A DNA stretch of 64,000 bases from Epiperipatus broadwayi (GCA_028023455.1 JAQFVV010006220.1:9815916-9879915); one strand, 5' to 3'. Numbered from the stretch's first letter, positions 13,186 through 26,745 are shown. Made by a program: numbers and translations. Notes: generated by a model not told the origin, from the letters alone.

Positions 13186-13920
13186 AATTTATTAAGCACA
13201 AGTAGATGATACAACAATAATGTGAAAGGCTAAAACCTTTAACAGATGCAATTTAAAAATGCTTATGCGATAGCCAATCAGATGTAATAATAACTGCACA
13301 TGAAACTCCAAATTCAAAAACACAGCCAGAACTATGAGAAAAAGATGGAACCCATCTTCCTCTCTACTTAAATTTATATATAAATAAACCAGACTCGAGC
13401 ATTCTGAACTAAGAGCATAAAACCAAAACACCTTCACACTTAATTCACCAAATATTATAGATAAATTAACAACGTGAAATCTTTCAATTTACCACAAAGC
13501 AATTTTCAAATCTAATGAAATGACAGCAACAAATGCAAACATATATTCATTCAATTCACTATGAAGCAATTTTCAAATCTAATGAAATGACAGCAACAAA
13601 TGCAAACATATTATGAAGCAATTTTCAAATCTAATGAATTTATTGCTGTCATTTCATTAGATTTGAAAATTGCTTCATGGTGAATTGAAAGATTTCACTT
13701 TTATTTATATATAATATTTGGTGAATTAAGTGTGAAGGTGTTCATGCTCTTAGTTCGAAATGCTTGAGTCTGGCTTATTTATATATTTAAGTAGAGAGGA
13801 AGGTGGGTTCCATCTTTTTCTCGTAGTTCTGGCTTGTGTTTTTGAATTGAGAGTTCCACGTACAGTCATTATTACATCTTATTGGCTGTCACATAAGCAT
13901 TTTTAAAGCACATCTGTCGA
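13186..13920. mobile_element. Foldback/long-TIR element, family F, copy 1
   Basis: Arms of about 230-330 bp are inverted copies of each other. Both contain TGCTTATG followed by a CCAATCAGAT-like box, then a TATATAAAT-like stretch and CATCTTCCTCTCTACTTAAA. Near the centre, a roughly 65-bp unit starting GCAATTTTCAAATC is repeated three times and then inverted (13495-13675). A shorter relative lies at 59990-60245. No transposase is seen. The CCAAT and TATA-like boxes may be coincidental in AT-rich DNA. Confidence 0.8.
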
Positions 13921-16900
13921 AAATAGAAGAACAATGGAAAAAATTAATTATGATTAGATATATCCAATTGATATTATTTTGTAGATCTATTTTTTTATGG
14001 ATCTGAAATGATTTCAGACCACGTAATGAAATATGAAAAGATATATGTTGGGAATAACAAGGAGGGATTGAAAGTAAAATATTTGTGGGGAAGGGGATAA
14101 ACTTCATTGATATCACTAAAAGAACTAAGAGTATAAACTGGAGTTTGATTAGCTATATTGCTAAAAGAGATATTTTCATTCTACAATAGATCAAAAATGA
14201 TGGTAATGAGGATGACTATATATATTTAATTTCATAAAACAAGAATGAAAAATAATAATAATACTTGGAAACTTCAAAAAAAGTAAATGAGTAAAAGTAT
14301 TCAAGTACTTAAAATTAACTAACAATTCATTCAAATTCATACATTTAATAAGATTTTTTTTCAACAAACATTTAAGAACTAATAAGGTAAAAAGAATATA
14401 AGGAACTTCAATATGTTGAAATTTGTGTTTAAAATACAAAAAAAAAAAAATCTATTCTCCAACAAAACATCTATAACTGTATATAGTCACACAACAAATT
14501 TTCATGAATAAAAAAATCAGGCTGGTAAAGTTATTTTCACATCTCTTTCCGTGATATATATATATTGTCTATCTATATATGTATACAGATAATTTAAAAA
14601 AAACAACCGAATATATGCATGAAAGGAAACATTTAAATTATTATTGTTTACTTATGATCATCATTTTCAGCCGTAGGAGGCCCACTTCAAGTCAACTGCT
14701 TTCTGATATTTTTCCATAAAGACCAATAACAACGATTCCCCTCCCTCATTCATAATGGTCTAGCAAGTTTTAATATTTCATTCTATCAACTCAAACGAAG
14801 TATTTTTCCAGAACATTTATTAGCAGTTTTAATTATTTAGAGATAGATTGTGCTGAACCATTAACTGATATTTCTTCCAACAATGTTGTCATACCTTTTG
14901 TCAAAATTTTATTATTTGTATTTCATCTGAGTCAAAAATCTTGCTACATGAAATGAATTCTTTAAAAAATTAAAATGTACCAATTAATTATTGACCGTAT
15001 TATTTAGATATCTATAAAAAGCATGTAAATTTCCTTGATAGAACATACCTAAATTATTTCTGTGCAGAAATAAGTTTTTTACAGAAATTTGCACCAACTG
15101 TTTATAAACGTATAATTTAATAAAAATTTCTTACGTTTGTTTCTTTTTCTAAAATGTGCTATAATCCGTTAAATGCTTACAGTTATATGCCTCTAACTAC
15201 ATGTTGTTGTTTTTTTTTTAAATAAACAAATAAGTTTTTAAGATAAGATATATTTGCATGTGAAAAGTCAAGTTTATGTTTAATACTTTTTTTAAAAAAA
15301 AAATTCAGTTTATATCCAAGTATTTTATAGTTTGGGAGTTGTTGTTTGAAATTTTTTTGCAAATAATTATAATGTATAAATTATTTTGTAACTTAACTGT
15401 TCATTTAAAAATTGTCAGAAAATACGAAACAGTCTGCAGATCAGATACGTACGGCTGACGTTTAGAATTTTAAAGAAAGATTAGAAAGTGGATTGCTTTA
15501 CCTTTCTGTGTGACATCTTAACCTTATTAATTATCAAATCAAACTAATATCAATTTTTTTTTTAAACTGAAAAACAGTAAAATATTGCTTTAAAATTCTT
15601 TACAAAAATGAAAATTCATTTCCTATTGAACTTTTTTCAAATATATATATATTCCATTAAAAATGAACCTTAGATAAGTATTTATTTCAATTATTCTGAA
15701 ATAACTTTTTGAAAAAGAAAATAATTTCTATTCATGGCTGTTAAATTAAACTATAATGATTGAACTGTAAGTGAAATTACAAAATTAATATTTACATAAC
15801 TTTATGTGTTACAATGCTGACGGGTATACAATTTTTTTGTAAGCAATTGACCGTCAGCTACAAAAGTGGTCTTTCTTCCTACTTCTTGCTGAAGAAAAAA
15901 CAGCTTCTAGTCTGAAGCCTCAGGTCATTACAAATATATGTATATTTCAGTTATAATTTAATTTTAATTATATGTGTGCGCGTGTACATTTTGTGTGTTA
16001 TTTATAAATATATTACGTGTTTCGTATGCCACGTTTTTTAAATATATAAATGAAAATTCATTTTTTTAGTCATCTTTTTAGTAAATCTTTTATTCAAATT
16101 CAACCGAGAAATCCCTCTCAGCAAGATAAAGGCAAAGCATGGGCTGACATCTATAGATGTACGATGTTTTTCTCTTTAGTAGTAAATAATGTTGCATTAT
16201 ATTTAACAGTTTATTTTCGGTTGTGCATTCATCAATTATTCTTACTGATCAATTTGTTCATTGATTTACATATTTACACAGGCCAGGGGTCATCTAACTT
16301 TAAAAAAAAATACTGTTTAAGAAATTCTCAGTAATTTGGAGGGAAATTTTTTTTATCATTATTATAGATATTATTACTAGAATCCCATAAGGTTCTACAT
16401 TTTTATTTTTAATAAAGAATTGAAATGTATATATAATGTTTAAATACGTGTGCCACAATGCCAAAGCATATATGATTTCTTGTATGTAATTGATAATTAT
16501 AATATTTTTCTATCTTTCTACCCTTTATGCAAATTTCAATTTTTATTATTATTATTATTATTAAAGATTTATACAATGGTAAGCTATGATTGAAGATGAT
16601 AATCCCAAATACTTATTTACTAACTACAATAGCCTATGCCTGGAGATTTGAAATCATAAAACCTTTCAGAAGATCTTTCAAGCACATTTTAAATCTTCTT
16701 ATCAAGTTTTCATGAAAGTTTGAAGAATAAAAGACAGAAGCGGAAGTGTTGAAGCTTTATTTAATTTTTCTCTTTTTTAAAATATTTAATAACTAACTAT
16801 TCAAGAAAAGTTTCAGACCTAGACATCCCTACATATTTTTTTGTTCTGATTATGAAGTAACTAAACAATATATTACTAGATCATCTTATTTACATATTTA

Positions 16901-17839
16901 AAAACTATTATGTTAGTGCACTGAAAGTTTAATGGTTTGTATCAATAGTTAAAATGGTTATTTATTGAAAATTATATTTTTGAACACCTAGGTCTTGTTG
17001 ATTTTTTTTAAGGATCAAAACTATTCCTGATATTGAGTATAGATGAAAAAAGATATGAGCAAATAGCTGTGATATGATTTGAGGAGTAAAATCAATAAAT
17101 GAGGGTTAAAGAATATCGAGCAGTAATACGTCATTTTTATAACTTGTTTTTAACCATTCGTAATAAATTTAGTGAGTAAATACAACGATGCACTTTGAAT
17201 TAAATATACGGTTGTACATATTTATAAAATACATAGATTACATAAATATATCTTCCACAAAATCGATAAAAACATATTTGTTAAAAAAAATAAAGCATGT
17301 ATTAATATCTATAACGTAAATTAAGAATATCTCCTACGTAAGAGATAAACGAACTCGTCTACGGTATCACAGGCAAAAAACTAATATTAATCATTTTTAT
17401 CAATTTGAAATAGATTTTAAAATCAACTTTCTGTAACAGAGTTATCTGTGTTATGCCATGCATATATCTTATTTGCATTCCAGCAAAGTGCAAGCAACCT
17501 GATTGAATTCACTTACGAGTTAATAGTTTGTACTTCCATATATGATTTTATTGATATATAATGTAAACAAAATTATTAATTTTTATTTATAAAATCACTA
17601 TTCACAATTTAATAAATTGAAATCACTTGGGTGTTTATGCATTTTGTGTGTACTTTTTAAAATATAATGGAAGAGTGTAATTTTTTAGTTTTTTTTCTTA
17701 ATCGTAATTTTAATTTCCAGCCCATAACTTAAAAAACGTAATTGTTATAAACTTGTTGGATTAAAAAAAAAAAAATCTATTCCTTACATATAAATGCATT
17801 AATTAAAAAAAATTACACACACACACACATCTATTTATC
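13921..17839. other. Long AT-rich spacer
   Basis: No gene supported. It contains a TTA/ATT microsatellite near 16540-16562 and an AC run at 17816-17829. A 94-codon plus frame (16050-16334) is hydrophobic with no known motif and is within what AT-rich DNA of this size gives by chance. Confidence 0.5.
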
Positions 17840-17867
17840 GTAAAATAGTACTGAAGATAACTAGATA

Positions 17868-17892
17868 TTTATGTGCCCCGAAGGCACATAAA
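17868..17892. other. Perfect hairpin, 10-bp stem, 5-nt loop
   Basis: TTTATGTGCC and GGCACATAAA are exact inverse complements around CCGAA. There is no U-run immediately after it, so it is not obviously a terminator. It sits 50 bases from a second strong hairpin. Confidence 0.8.
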
Positions 17893-17942
17893 GATAATTA
17901 AGCGATAAGCTATTACGATATAAAAATAAATAATCGCACGGT

Positions 17943-17976
17943 TAATGCTTGAAAGTCAATTGACGTTCAAGCATTA
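17943..17976. other. Perfect hairpin, 11-bp stem, with a second palindrome in its loop
   Basis: TAATGCTTGAA pairs with TTCAAGCATTA. The intervening loop contains the self-complementary GTCAATTGAC, so the whole stretch could fold as one extended stem. Confidence 0.8.
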
Positions 17977-18140
17977 AAGTCACAGATCGAGTTCAGTAAT
18001 TTAGTTCAATTGGTTAAAATCTCATCCACGCTCGGCCCTATCTGGAAATTGACCAGGAAGCGATGCGATGCACTGTGACTTCTCCTTTTTCGGAGTCAGG
18101 AATCTCTCAGCTGTCACTGACACTTCCGTCACCTAGGAGG
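17977..18140. other. G+C-richer block of unknown origin next to two hairpins
   Basis: Less AT-rich than its surroundings. A tRNA D-arm-like phrase (TTAGTTCAATTGGTTAAA) at 18000-18017 is followed by short inverted motifs (AAGTCACAG near 17977 and CTGTGACTT near 18074). It could be a SINE relic with the tRNA-like head in plus orientation, but a T-arm could not be shown. Confidence 0.35.
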
Positions 18141-19360
18141 GCATAATCATGTCATTTAATCATCATTATAATAATCTGGCATTACTTGTGACTCCCTTAA
18201 AGCAATTTATTTTTCAAGTTTAATGTAACATATCAAACTAATAAAGTCCTTCAAATCGTTAAAATGCACAACCTGTTACTGTGATGCAGCTCATTATATA
18301 CATATTACTGTGATTCTTTTAAAGGTCACAGAGTGATCATCCAACTACAAATATTTGCATATGATAACACTATTTAGCACTATGTTTAAAAAATATTTAT
18401 TTATTGGTGTAAGTAAATTAAATGATTTACAGGCAATCAAGTCTGTTGAGATTATAAGTATTTAGTAAATTTTTATTTATTTATTTTAATGAAACAAGCC
18501 TTAAAATAGTCGACTAAGTGAATGAATATTGATGAGAGAATTAAAAAATACTAGATATATAAACTCTTAGAAAACAAATAAAAAGAAGCCTTGCATGTTT
18601 AATGTAGTGATAGAATGGTGAAATTTTGGAGCTCAAGATTCATGAATTGCATTTCCAATAGTGTCACTTCCATTCCTCAAAGTTTTTATGCATTTATGCA
18701 CTCTCAAGAGCGATAAGCCATTCTGATTAGTTATTTAGTGAAAGGAAAATAATAATAGCTAATAGTTTAAAAAGTAAAGACAGACAGACATTTATTTTAA
18801 AATATTACAATTGTCTTCAAATTTAAATGATAGCACTTAAAATAATAAAATGATTATTAATAAGTGAATTCATACCTGCAAATGTTATGTCATGGGATTA
18901 TATACCACACAGGAAGTGTTTTCACATATTCTTATATTTTTAATAAGTTGTGTTTGTCTAATTGATTTGTTGTTTAGTCTTTATTCCTATTTATAAACCA
19001 AGCTATAATAATTTCATAGAACATTGGAGCTTCAAACAGTGAAAGAATAATAAACTCAAAAGCCAAATGTCTCTGAATCCTGAATTGTAACATAATATAA
19101 CATTGTCAGAATAGAAAGTTACTTGAAAATGCTATACTTATCTTCAAGACTTAAGAATGATGATTTTATGGCATTATAAAAATAGCTAAAAGTAGTCAAC
19201 TACATTATTATTAATTAATTAGAATTTGTAATTTATAGTTCATCTACTCTATTTTCATTGTATTTAAAAGTGTATTATATTTGAAAAACTTTACAGATTT
19301 AAAAAAATATACATGTATATGTAAAACAGGGGTAGGGATGGATTATTGCTATTATTGCAT
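18141..19360. other. AT-rich spacer
   Basis: No supported gene, RNA or repeat boundary. Confidence 0.5.
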
Positions 19361-19499
19361 ATTTAAAGGGGATTTGAACTCAGACTTTCAAGCTTTCTTC
19401 AGCTATCCATTCCATCTTATATAATTGTTATACATGACCACCCACATGTGAAAAAGATAACACATGACATTATCTTTTTCACATGTGTGTGGTTATGAT
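19361..19499 (-). repeat. H2 repeat fragment, tRNA-like part only
   Basis: The minus strand reads GTTCAAATC (19371-19379), a perfect match to the Pol III B-box form GWTCRANNC. It is followed upstream by the GTGTGGTCATG-type sequence found in the other H2 copies. The hammerhead part is missing. 19434-19499 forms a short palindrome (ACATGTGAAAAAGATA and its inverse), so the copy is truncated and partly inverted. Confidence 0.65.
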
Positions 19500-19511
19500 T
19501 TAGGGTCTGAA

Positions 19512-19570
19512 TATTCTAACTCCTCACTGAGGTGAGCCATAAACTCGAAACTAATTGGTCTGGTGATAAG
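19512..19570 (+). ncRNA. Hammerhead-like relic (degenerate)
   Basis: CTGAGGT, then GAG-CCATAAA-CTC, then GAAAC, then a GGTC that would supply a GUC cleavage triplet. This is the order of hammerhead core elements, and the flanks resemble H3 (CCTCA before the core, TGG after the triplet). The core is imperfect (CUGAGGU instead of CUGANGA), so activity is not expected. Confidence 0.35.
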
Positions 19571-19675
19571 AATGTTCCAGATAAAGATTTTAAATATTTT
19601 CTCTTACCACACTTATCAATTAAGAGCTTGTTTGAGCTATTGGTATACTTTCTATATTACATTTTTGTAAATATT

Positions 19676-19900
19676 GTAATGGTCAGAATTCGTATATCTC
19701 ATTAACCAGTTGCATCTTCCCTACACTACAGTCAAAAAGCAGCACTACAAGTAGGTTCCGGGCCTGCAATGCTGATATCAAATCTAGTAGATTGATTACA
19801 CAACATATAACTATGGCATAATGTAATTGCCACCACATTAGCAAACATCTTTTAGACCACGGGGGTCAGGAAGATGCAAGGGACTCTAACTAATTCTGTT
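19676..19900. repeat. Unclassified interspersed repeat Q, copy 2
   Basis: Partner of 4554-4776, similar at both ends and in length. Function and family are unknown. Confidence 0.45.
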
Positions 19901-22789
19901 ACAACTAATATTATTATAAATATAATGAATGACCCAGTTGTATTTGATTGATTTTGACATGAGACACTATGGCTATACGGCATTAAGGAAATAGACATGA
20001 AGATGTAGATATAATTTAAACTATATTTAATATTAATATAAATTTATTTATAGACTTGGATTTGATCTTAGTCAATACTCCTAATATGGTATGAATTTAC
20101 ATGATTAAAGCATTTCATTCGACCTGTCCCTTTGGGTATTAAATGGTAGCAAACTGTCATTTCATGCCCCAGACTAAGTATATTAGCTATCGTGTGAGGT
20201 AAAAGTTGAATGAGATATATGGCTGCGAATTAACTCATCCCAATAACATGGGAGGCTTGGAAGTGAAATCATAAGCAGAGAATAGAAGAATAGTTAACTA
20301 GATGAGAGGTGGTATTTATAGAGGTACCATATAATAAGAATGGAGTGAACTTTGAGATGCAAGCCAGGAGAGAAATATAAACTCATGGGTGGGCTTTCTG
20401 CCGAGCCTATAAGACTGGTCATAATCGCAAGTCCGGGTGTACAGCAACTTCTTCCACTGTTATTACATGACTGCATAATGGACTCAGCTTTCCATGGAAG
20501 CATTTTGAACTATGCCTTTCTGTATGGAGCAGAACACCCTTAAACATAGGTATCCAGTGACTTCACTGGCTTAAAATAAAAGAAAGACTTTGGTATCGCT
20601 CAATAATAACACCTATCGTTTGATAATAGAATAGGATTTATATTTAATTGCTAATAAATAATGACTAACCAACCCTCAAATAACATGTGATTGGTTTGAT
20701 TATAAAGTTAAATTCAACGGATATCAATCGATACTAATAAAAGGATAAAGATTATAATTCTAGAATATTTCTATTGTTAAGATATTTCCCATACAAATTA
20801 TGGTACACTCACACTCATAGCTAATCATGACAGTTAAATGCATCTCTGAAGCTAAGATAATTCATTAAAATATAAAAAAATACAAGAAGCACCTTTATGC
20901 AAAGTAAATTTTAATGCCCCCCACCCACACAGTTTGAAATAAAATTTCTAAATTAAAAGACATTTTCCCCATCACTTTCACAAGAAAAACTTAAAAATAT
21001 GACTTTTAATCCTTTAACTTATTTAATAGATACCTTGTGTTTTTTCATTTATTTCTATAAAATAAATCTGCAAATTCAAACACATGCCAAAATAAAACAA
21101 ATTAATGTTTAAAAAATAATTTTTGAAACAAATATCTTAAAACAAAAATATTTATTTAGTAATGTAAGTAGTATTTTTCTTTCAAAAGTTTTTATATAAT
21201 TTTTTTGGATAATCCTACAAAATTGCTAGTGGAGATAGAAATATCTTATAATAAGATCATTTATTAAATATCTTAGTGTTTTATCATATTTAAAAGCACC
21301 ACCACATATTCCCATGAAAACATTGCACTGCTCCCCTCCTCTTCTGGGGACAGCTCTAATATTATATAAATAATTATATAACATATAAGTTGCTTACCTG
21401 TTTATTAAAAATATTATGTACATCCAGAATGATTTTTTGGAATACTTTATTTCTGAGCTCCATCCTGCATAGCAAAAAACAAAAATAGCTTTGCTTATTT
21501 TCATTGTTGTTTTTGAATTAATATTTAGATCAACTTTAACCAACAGGTCTGTATTTCATTAAAAGTAGTTTTTGTTTGTTTGAAAAGCCATTGAAGGTCT
21601 TTCATGCATAAACTTATTCACACTTTTTAATAACAAAATTATATTCCTTCAGTAATAAAATATTTACACTGTTATTTAATTTTTTAACTATTAAAATCTA
21701 TAATTTATTATATATAGTATTTGTTATTTTAAATTTTCATACTTACATTATTTATTGATATAACTTTTATATTTTATACCACCAAACTAGGTTAATTTTA
21801 AATAGCACAGCTGATATAATTCTTACATTCTAATAACATCTTGTTAAAAAGAAAGGTCTTTGTTCTCAAAATCTGTTCATTATTTTTAAATCAGTACCTC
21901 TCAGTCACAAAAATTGTTTACATTTTTTATTGAAAATACTTTCACTTGTTATCATTCAATAGTAAAATATTTACACTACTATGTTATATTTTAACACCTA
22001 TTAATAAGTTTTATTATATATATATTATTCTTTATTATATAGTTTTCCAATTAGGAATTTAGCCAGGATTTATTTAAGCAAAGAAAAATTGTAAATTTTC
22101 ATAGTTAGATTGTTTATTCAATACATTTTTAGAAGCAATTAAAACACCTTGAACTTTATTTTGTTTATTCATAGATTATGTTGAATAACTATAAACAAAA
22201 ATAATCAAACATTTGGTTTGTTACAGTGGAAATATTTTTTAGACTTTATCAATAATGCAATCATGTAGGGGTTTACATTAAATAATATTATCATGAAATT
22301 TGTTAAGAATTAAATAATTTGGCATGTAATATCTTTTTAAAAATATGTTTTTTACTCATTCTGTTTTCCTTAGATTTGGACCATAGTATGGCTTAGGGAT
22401 CAACTACAAGTTTTTAGCTAACGAACACATCCAAGGAAAAGCTGTTTACAAAAATGTGTAAAAAATAATGCAGCATCTAAAAAAAGATAATATCATTATT
22501 AAAATTAAAAAAAGCTATTTAGTAAAATGTGTAAAAAGATAATATGGCATAATAATAATAAAAAAGAGAAAGATAACATCATTTTTTTAGCACAACACAG
22601 CATTGGAATCAATCCCATAACTCACATTTTAGAGGTAGCCACTGTATCCAGTATTCTAAATTGAAGAAAGCATTTGAGTTTTGTAAAATATTATCGATAA
22701 AGATAATTTCATCATATGCAGAATTACTGTAATTATGAGAAAATAAGTTTTATTTTTAAATAAATTAATAATAATATATTACTTTTTAA
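19901..22789. other. Spacer with one G+C-richer island
   Basis: 20330-20545 is markedly less AT-rich and open in two directions (63 codons plus, 69 codons minus), but neither translation shows a known motif. Around 21650-22050 two AT-rich stretches about 315 bp apart look distantly alike (both contain TAAAATATTTACACT), perhaps an old duplication. Confidence 0.4.
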
Positions 22790-23385
22790 AAAAAATTAGG
22801 ATATTTAAATAAAAATGATTGGGAAATCTAAACATTTTTACTTACATCTAAATTTCTTTAATTATAGTAATGAAAAGACATTTACCTGTTCGATTTTGTG
22901 TGATAGTAGAGTTATATATGAAATATATTTCAAAGCTAGAGCAATTTTCATAATAAATTTAAGTAAAGAAATATTTCTCTTATATTTAAATAATAAACAT
23001 TTACAATGAGAATGTGTTTCTAGAAATAAATTGATTTAGAAATCTGAACATTTAAAAATAAGTTTTATTTTATTATCATGACAAAATGGTATTGGTCTGT
23101 TCAGTTTAGCATAATGATAAGAATGTATATATTCTGAGCTCATGCCTAGAAATTCCAAATTTCAGGTAATTGGCACAAATAAGTTTATGTAAAGAAGTAT
23201 TCCTCTTACATTTAAATAAAAAATATTAACACTCAGAATATATTTCTAATGATTAAATGATTTGAAAATGTAATCAATTTTATTTACATATAAATTTTAT
23301 TAATTATATTGATACCTCAGTGATTAAGTGCCTTTGTGCTCTGCACAACCTACACTCCCACATGTGGCAGCCTTGATTATACCTT
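22790..23385. repeat. Degenerate tandem repeat, period about 220 bp, 2.5-3 units
   Basis: The phrase GTAAAGAA(A/G)TATT(T/C)CTCTTA near 22964 recurs near 23189, and AAATCTAAACATTT (22826) recurs as AAATCTGAACATTT (23039). Each unit ends in a tRNA-like stretch (for example AGCATAATGATAAGAATG near 23108 and CTCAGTGATTAAGTGCC near 23317), so the unit may derive from a SINE. Confidence 0.5.
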
Positions 23386-23829
23386 ATTTCCCTTTAATTT
23401 CGTAGTTGAAAGAATGAATATTCTGCTAATTAATTTCCAATACTCCATAATTGTTGACATATGCTAAACATTTACATTTTATTGTAAATCATTTTAATAT
23501 TATCTTTTCTTGTTAAGAAATTGTGTTATAAAAAATAGAAAACTATCAACATTAGAATGTAGATTTGTAAAATGCATCTATAGTGAGAGCTAGTCATTTG
23601 AATTTTTATATTTAATGGGATCAGTATGATGAAGTTGACATTATAAAGTTTGTGTCCAAAGGTGCAATGCAATTTTTTTGAAAATTATCATTTTTAGTAT
23701 GATTAATAAGATATCTGTTGCTAATGCCACTGATTTTTAATCTATATAAATTTCTAATTAAAAAATAAACCATATACAATAGTCAAATATTCAGTATAAC
23801 AATTATTTGTCCACAAAGTTTTTATTTAC
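23386..23829. other. AT-rich spacer
   Basis: Nothing recognised. Confidence 0.5.
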
Positions 23830-23839
23830 ATTATCGTCA

Positions 23840-25060
23840 ACAACAACCATTATCAATCCATTGTAAAATGAAAGTCTCTCCAAGTTCAATCCATCTTTTC
23901 CAATCTCTAGCCTCTATTCACATCACCACTACACACATTCTTATTTCATCCATCTATCTCACATGTTGATCTCTCTGGATCTTTTACAATCCTCTTGGAA
24001 TCCAGGTTAATATTTCAATTGCCCATCTATTATCATCTCTTTCAGAAATATGTACAAGCCAACTCACTTTAATCTTTTAATCATTTCAATGATGTCAGTA
24101 ATATCTGTTTGTTATTTTAGTTATGCATTGCATTTTCAATCTCTTCTTGTTATTTCTAACATACATCTTTCCATATTTCTTTGAGTAGTCTGAAGTCTCT
24201 GTACTGTTCTTCTATTAAATGTACAAGTCTCAGATCCATAAGTAAGAATTGGTTAAACACATTTACTAAAAACCTACATAACCATATTTCTTTTTAATAT
24301 TAAGTTATTGCTAACAAAAGCACTCCAATTCAAGTTTAATTCTATGATTAATTTCATCCATTATGTTTACATCTGTAGTAATAATTTGGTCAAGGTATTT
24401 GTAGTTGTTAACTTCTTCTAATTCATAATTATCAAATCTTTATTTTCATCTTTTGAGAAAATCCATTGAACATTACTTTAGTCTTTTTAACATTTATCTT
24501 TAGTCCTACTTTCATCTGATAACTCTTGCAACATTTCCTGAAGCTCTGAAGCATTATTTGCAAAAACAATTACATCATTTGCAAAATCTAAATGACTTAA
24601 ATTATCTCCATTTACTTTTATTTATTTAGCTTCCCATTTTAATCCACAAAATACTTCTTGCAGCACTGCTGTAAAAAGTTTTGGAGATATGGAGTCACCA
24701 TGTCTTACACCCTTCACAATGTTAACCTTCTTAGTATCATTATGTAATCTAATTGTTGCTGTTGCATTTTTATAAATACTCTTTAGAATATGACAATATC
24801 CTGGTTCTATACCTTGATGATCTAATGCTTTCATCACTAAAGAAATGCTTATAGAATCAAATGATTTTTTATAATCTACAAATCCAAATCATAATGGCAA
24901 CTCATATTCATTGGTCATTTCTATAACTTCTTTCAATGTTTGGATATAATCTACTGTACTAAAACCACTTTTAAATTCAGCTTGTTATTTTGATTGATTG
25001 GAATCCAAAATTCTCTGTAGACAAGTTGTAATTATCTTGGTAAAATTTTTATATAGAACT
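23840..25060 (-). pseudogene. LINE reverse transcriptase relic (copy B)
   Basis: In order on the minus strand: AEFKSGFSTVDYIQTL (near 24960), then motif A FVDYKKSFDSI (near 24870). The uninterrupted 71-codon piece at 24622-24837 follows, with VRHGDSISPKLFTA. Motif C reads LDFANDVIVF (near 24575), with Asn replacing the second catalytic Asp of FADD. A C-terminal WLVHISERDDNRW stretch lies near 24040-24080. The loss of the palm Asp plus stops means no activity. The family normally copies its own RNA at the nicked target. Confidence 0.87.
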
Positions 25061-25859
25061 AATAAAAGATTGATATGTCTGTAATTTCTAATATCTTCTT
25101 TATCACCTTTTTAAAATATTAATATTAATACTGTGTTCTTCCAATCATCTAGTACATCTTTATAATTTAAACATGGTATATAACTTTTCCAAAAAGTTTT
25201 CTATTTCTTCACCTGCTTCTTTTAAGATAATGATCATAATTCTGGCATTAACCTGCAGCTTTTCTTTTTTTAAATAAATTTAATTGCATATTTCACTTCT
25301 TTAAAATTCTGTCTAATACAGAAGATATAATAGTTGTAGGAAGTATTTATTCTTTATTACTATATAATTTTTGATAGAATTCTTCTATCCATTTCATGAT
25401 GTCATCTCTCTTTTTAGTAATAATTCCATCTTTTTTTCTTATTGCAGATATATGTTTCCTACCAATACTAAAATGTTCTTTTACACACTTGAGACTTTTA
25501 TTCTCTTCTATAGCTTTCCTTGCTAGTTCACAATTATAGTTTATTATATCATTATCAACTCTTTTTCACACTATTTTACAAAATTTAAGATATTCAGTCC
25601 TTTTTATTGCATTATTTATATATATTTTTATATTCCTTTTTTTTTTTCATAAATTCTCTAATCTCAATAAAAATTTTATTGATCAATTTCTGCTTTGTTC
25701 TACCAGCTATCTTAAAAGTGTATTAATTATTTTTCTGTTAATTTCATTGAAATCTAAATTATGTTCAAAATCTGCTAATATATGAAAATGATTTGCAAGT
25801 TCTAATTTAAATTCATTAGAATATTTCTGAAGATTAGGAATATCAACTGTAAATATTGT

Positions 25860-26545
25860 TTTTGTTAATAATTTTTGTCTTTCTAGTTTTGCATTAACAT
25901 GCATTGTACATCTCAGTAATTGATGATCACTTCCTGTGTTGAATTTATTAAGAAAATTGCAATCTTGAAATATGCATTTTCTTTAAGTTAAAATTTCCTT
26001 TTAACATTTTTATCAATAAGAGAATTCATAATATAAAGTTTTTCTTTTTCTGCAAACTCCACAAGTATATGCCCTCTCTCATTTCTATCACCATAATCAA
26101 ATTCACCTACAGTACTTTCATCTTTCAATTGTTTATCAATTCTAGCATTAAAGTCTTCCATAACAATTTTAAAATGTTGTTTGGTCTGATTTAAAGCCTT
26201 TTGTACATCTATATAAAAATCATCTACTACTTTATCACTATGAGAACCTGAATTATCTGCATTTGGTATCTGCTATTAAACTGAATAATTCATCTTGCCA
26301 CTCTATTCGTTATGCCATCAATCTCCACAATATTGTTTTTCCACATTTTTATTTATAATGAATCCTACTCTACTTGTACTTCCAAATATTTTTGCCTTTG
26401 TAGTAGAGTACACATCCACTTTTTCTTCACCTTTTTTTCTAACTTCAAAGTCGAATAATGCCCCATTTAATATGAGACAGTTCTTCTTCTAGTTCCTACA
26501 ATATTTCTTCACATGAAAGTGATCTGCAGTTGTATGCAGCTAAAT
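25860..26545 (-). pseudogene. LINE endonuclease domain relic (copy B)
   Basis: Minus-strand translation in shifting frames shows the start AYNCRSLSCEE (26500-26540), then SRVGFIINKNVEK. Next comes EDFNARID (near 26135-26160), which keeps the Asp and Asn of the APE-family DFN motif but has Glu where Gly is usual. The C-terminal GSDHQLLRC (near 25900-25930) keeps the Ser-Asp-His motif of the active site. This domain would nick target DNA to prime reverse transcription. Stops and indels between segments show it is dead. Confidence 0.85.
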
Positions 26546-26745
26546 AAAAGATCATCATCAAATAGTAGCCTAACTTAACTATCATGGATATTCTTAGCAC
26601 ATTCCACCTTCAACCACCAATGGTGCCTTAGCTGGTGACTTCACAGCCTTCCTGGGAATAAGTGCCATAATTTATTTTTGTTTGTCATGATGTAAACATC
26701 TATTATAAAATTTTTTTTTTATTTACACACACATTTATTCTGCCT

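Larger units (their letters stand above)
23830..26690 (-). mobile_element. RTE-type LINE, copy B, nearly full length but broken
   Basis: A non-LTR retrotransposon reading right to left. Apurinic endonuclease is followed by reverse transcriptase and a C-terminal domain, the order of RTE (BovB-like) LINEs, about 2.8 kb in total. The 5' part (26580-26690) is probably leader; the 3' end is near 23830. Many stops and frameshifts make it non-functional. The best preserved stretches are the endonuclease tail (25707-25904) and RT fingers/palm (24622-24837). It is the reference copy for fragments A, C and D, which are truncated relatives. Confidence 0.9.

Noticed and set aside
20294-20543. Overlapping open frames in a G+C-richer island as an exon
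   Set aside because: Neither strand gives a recognisable domain, and no splice or start context could be supported.
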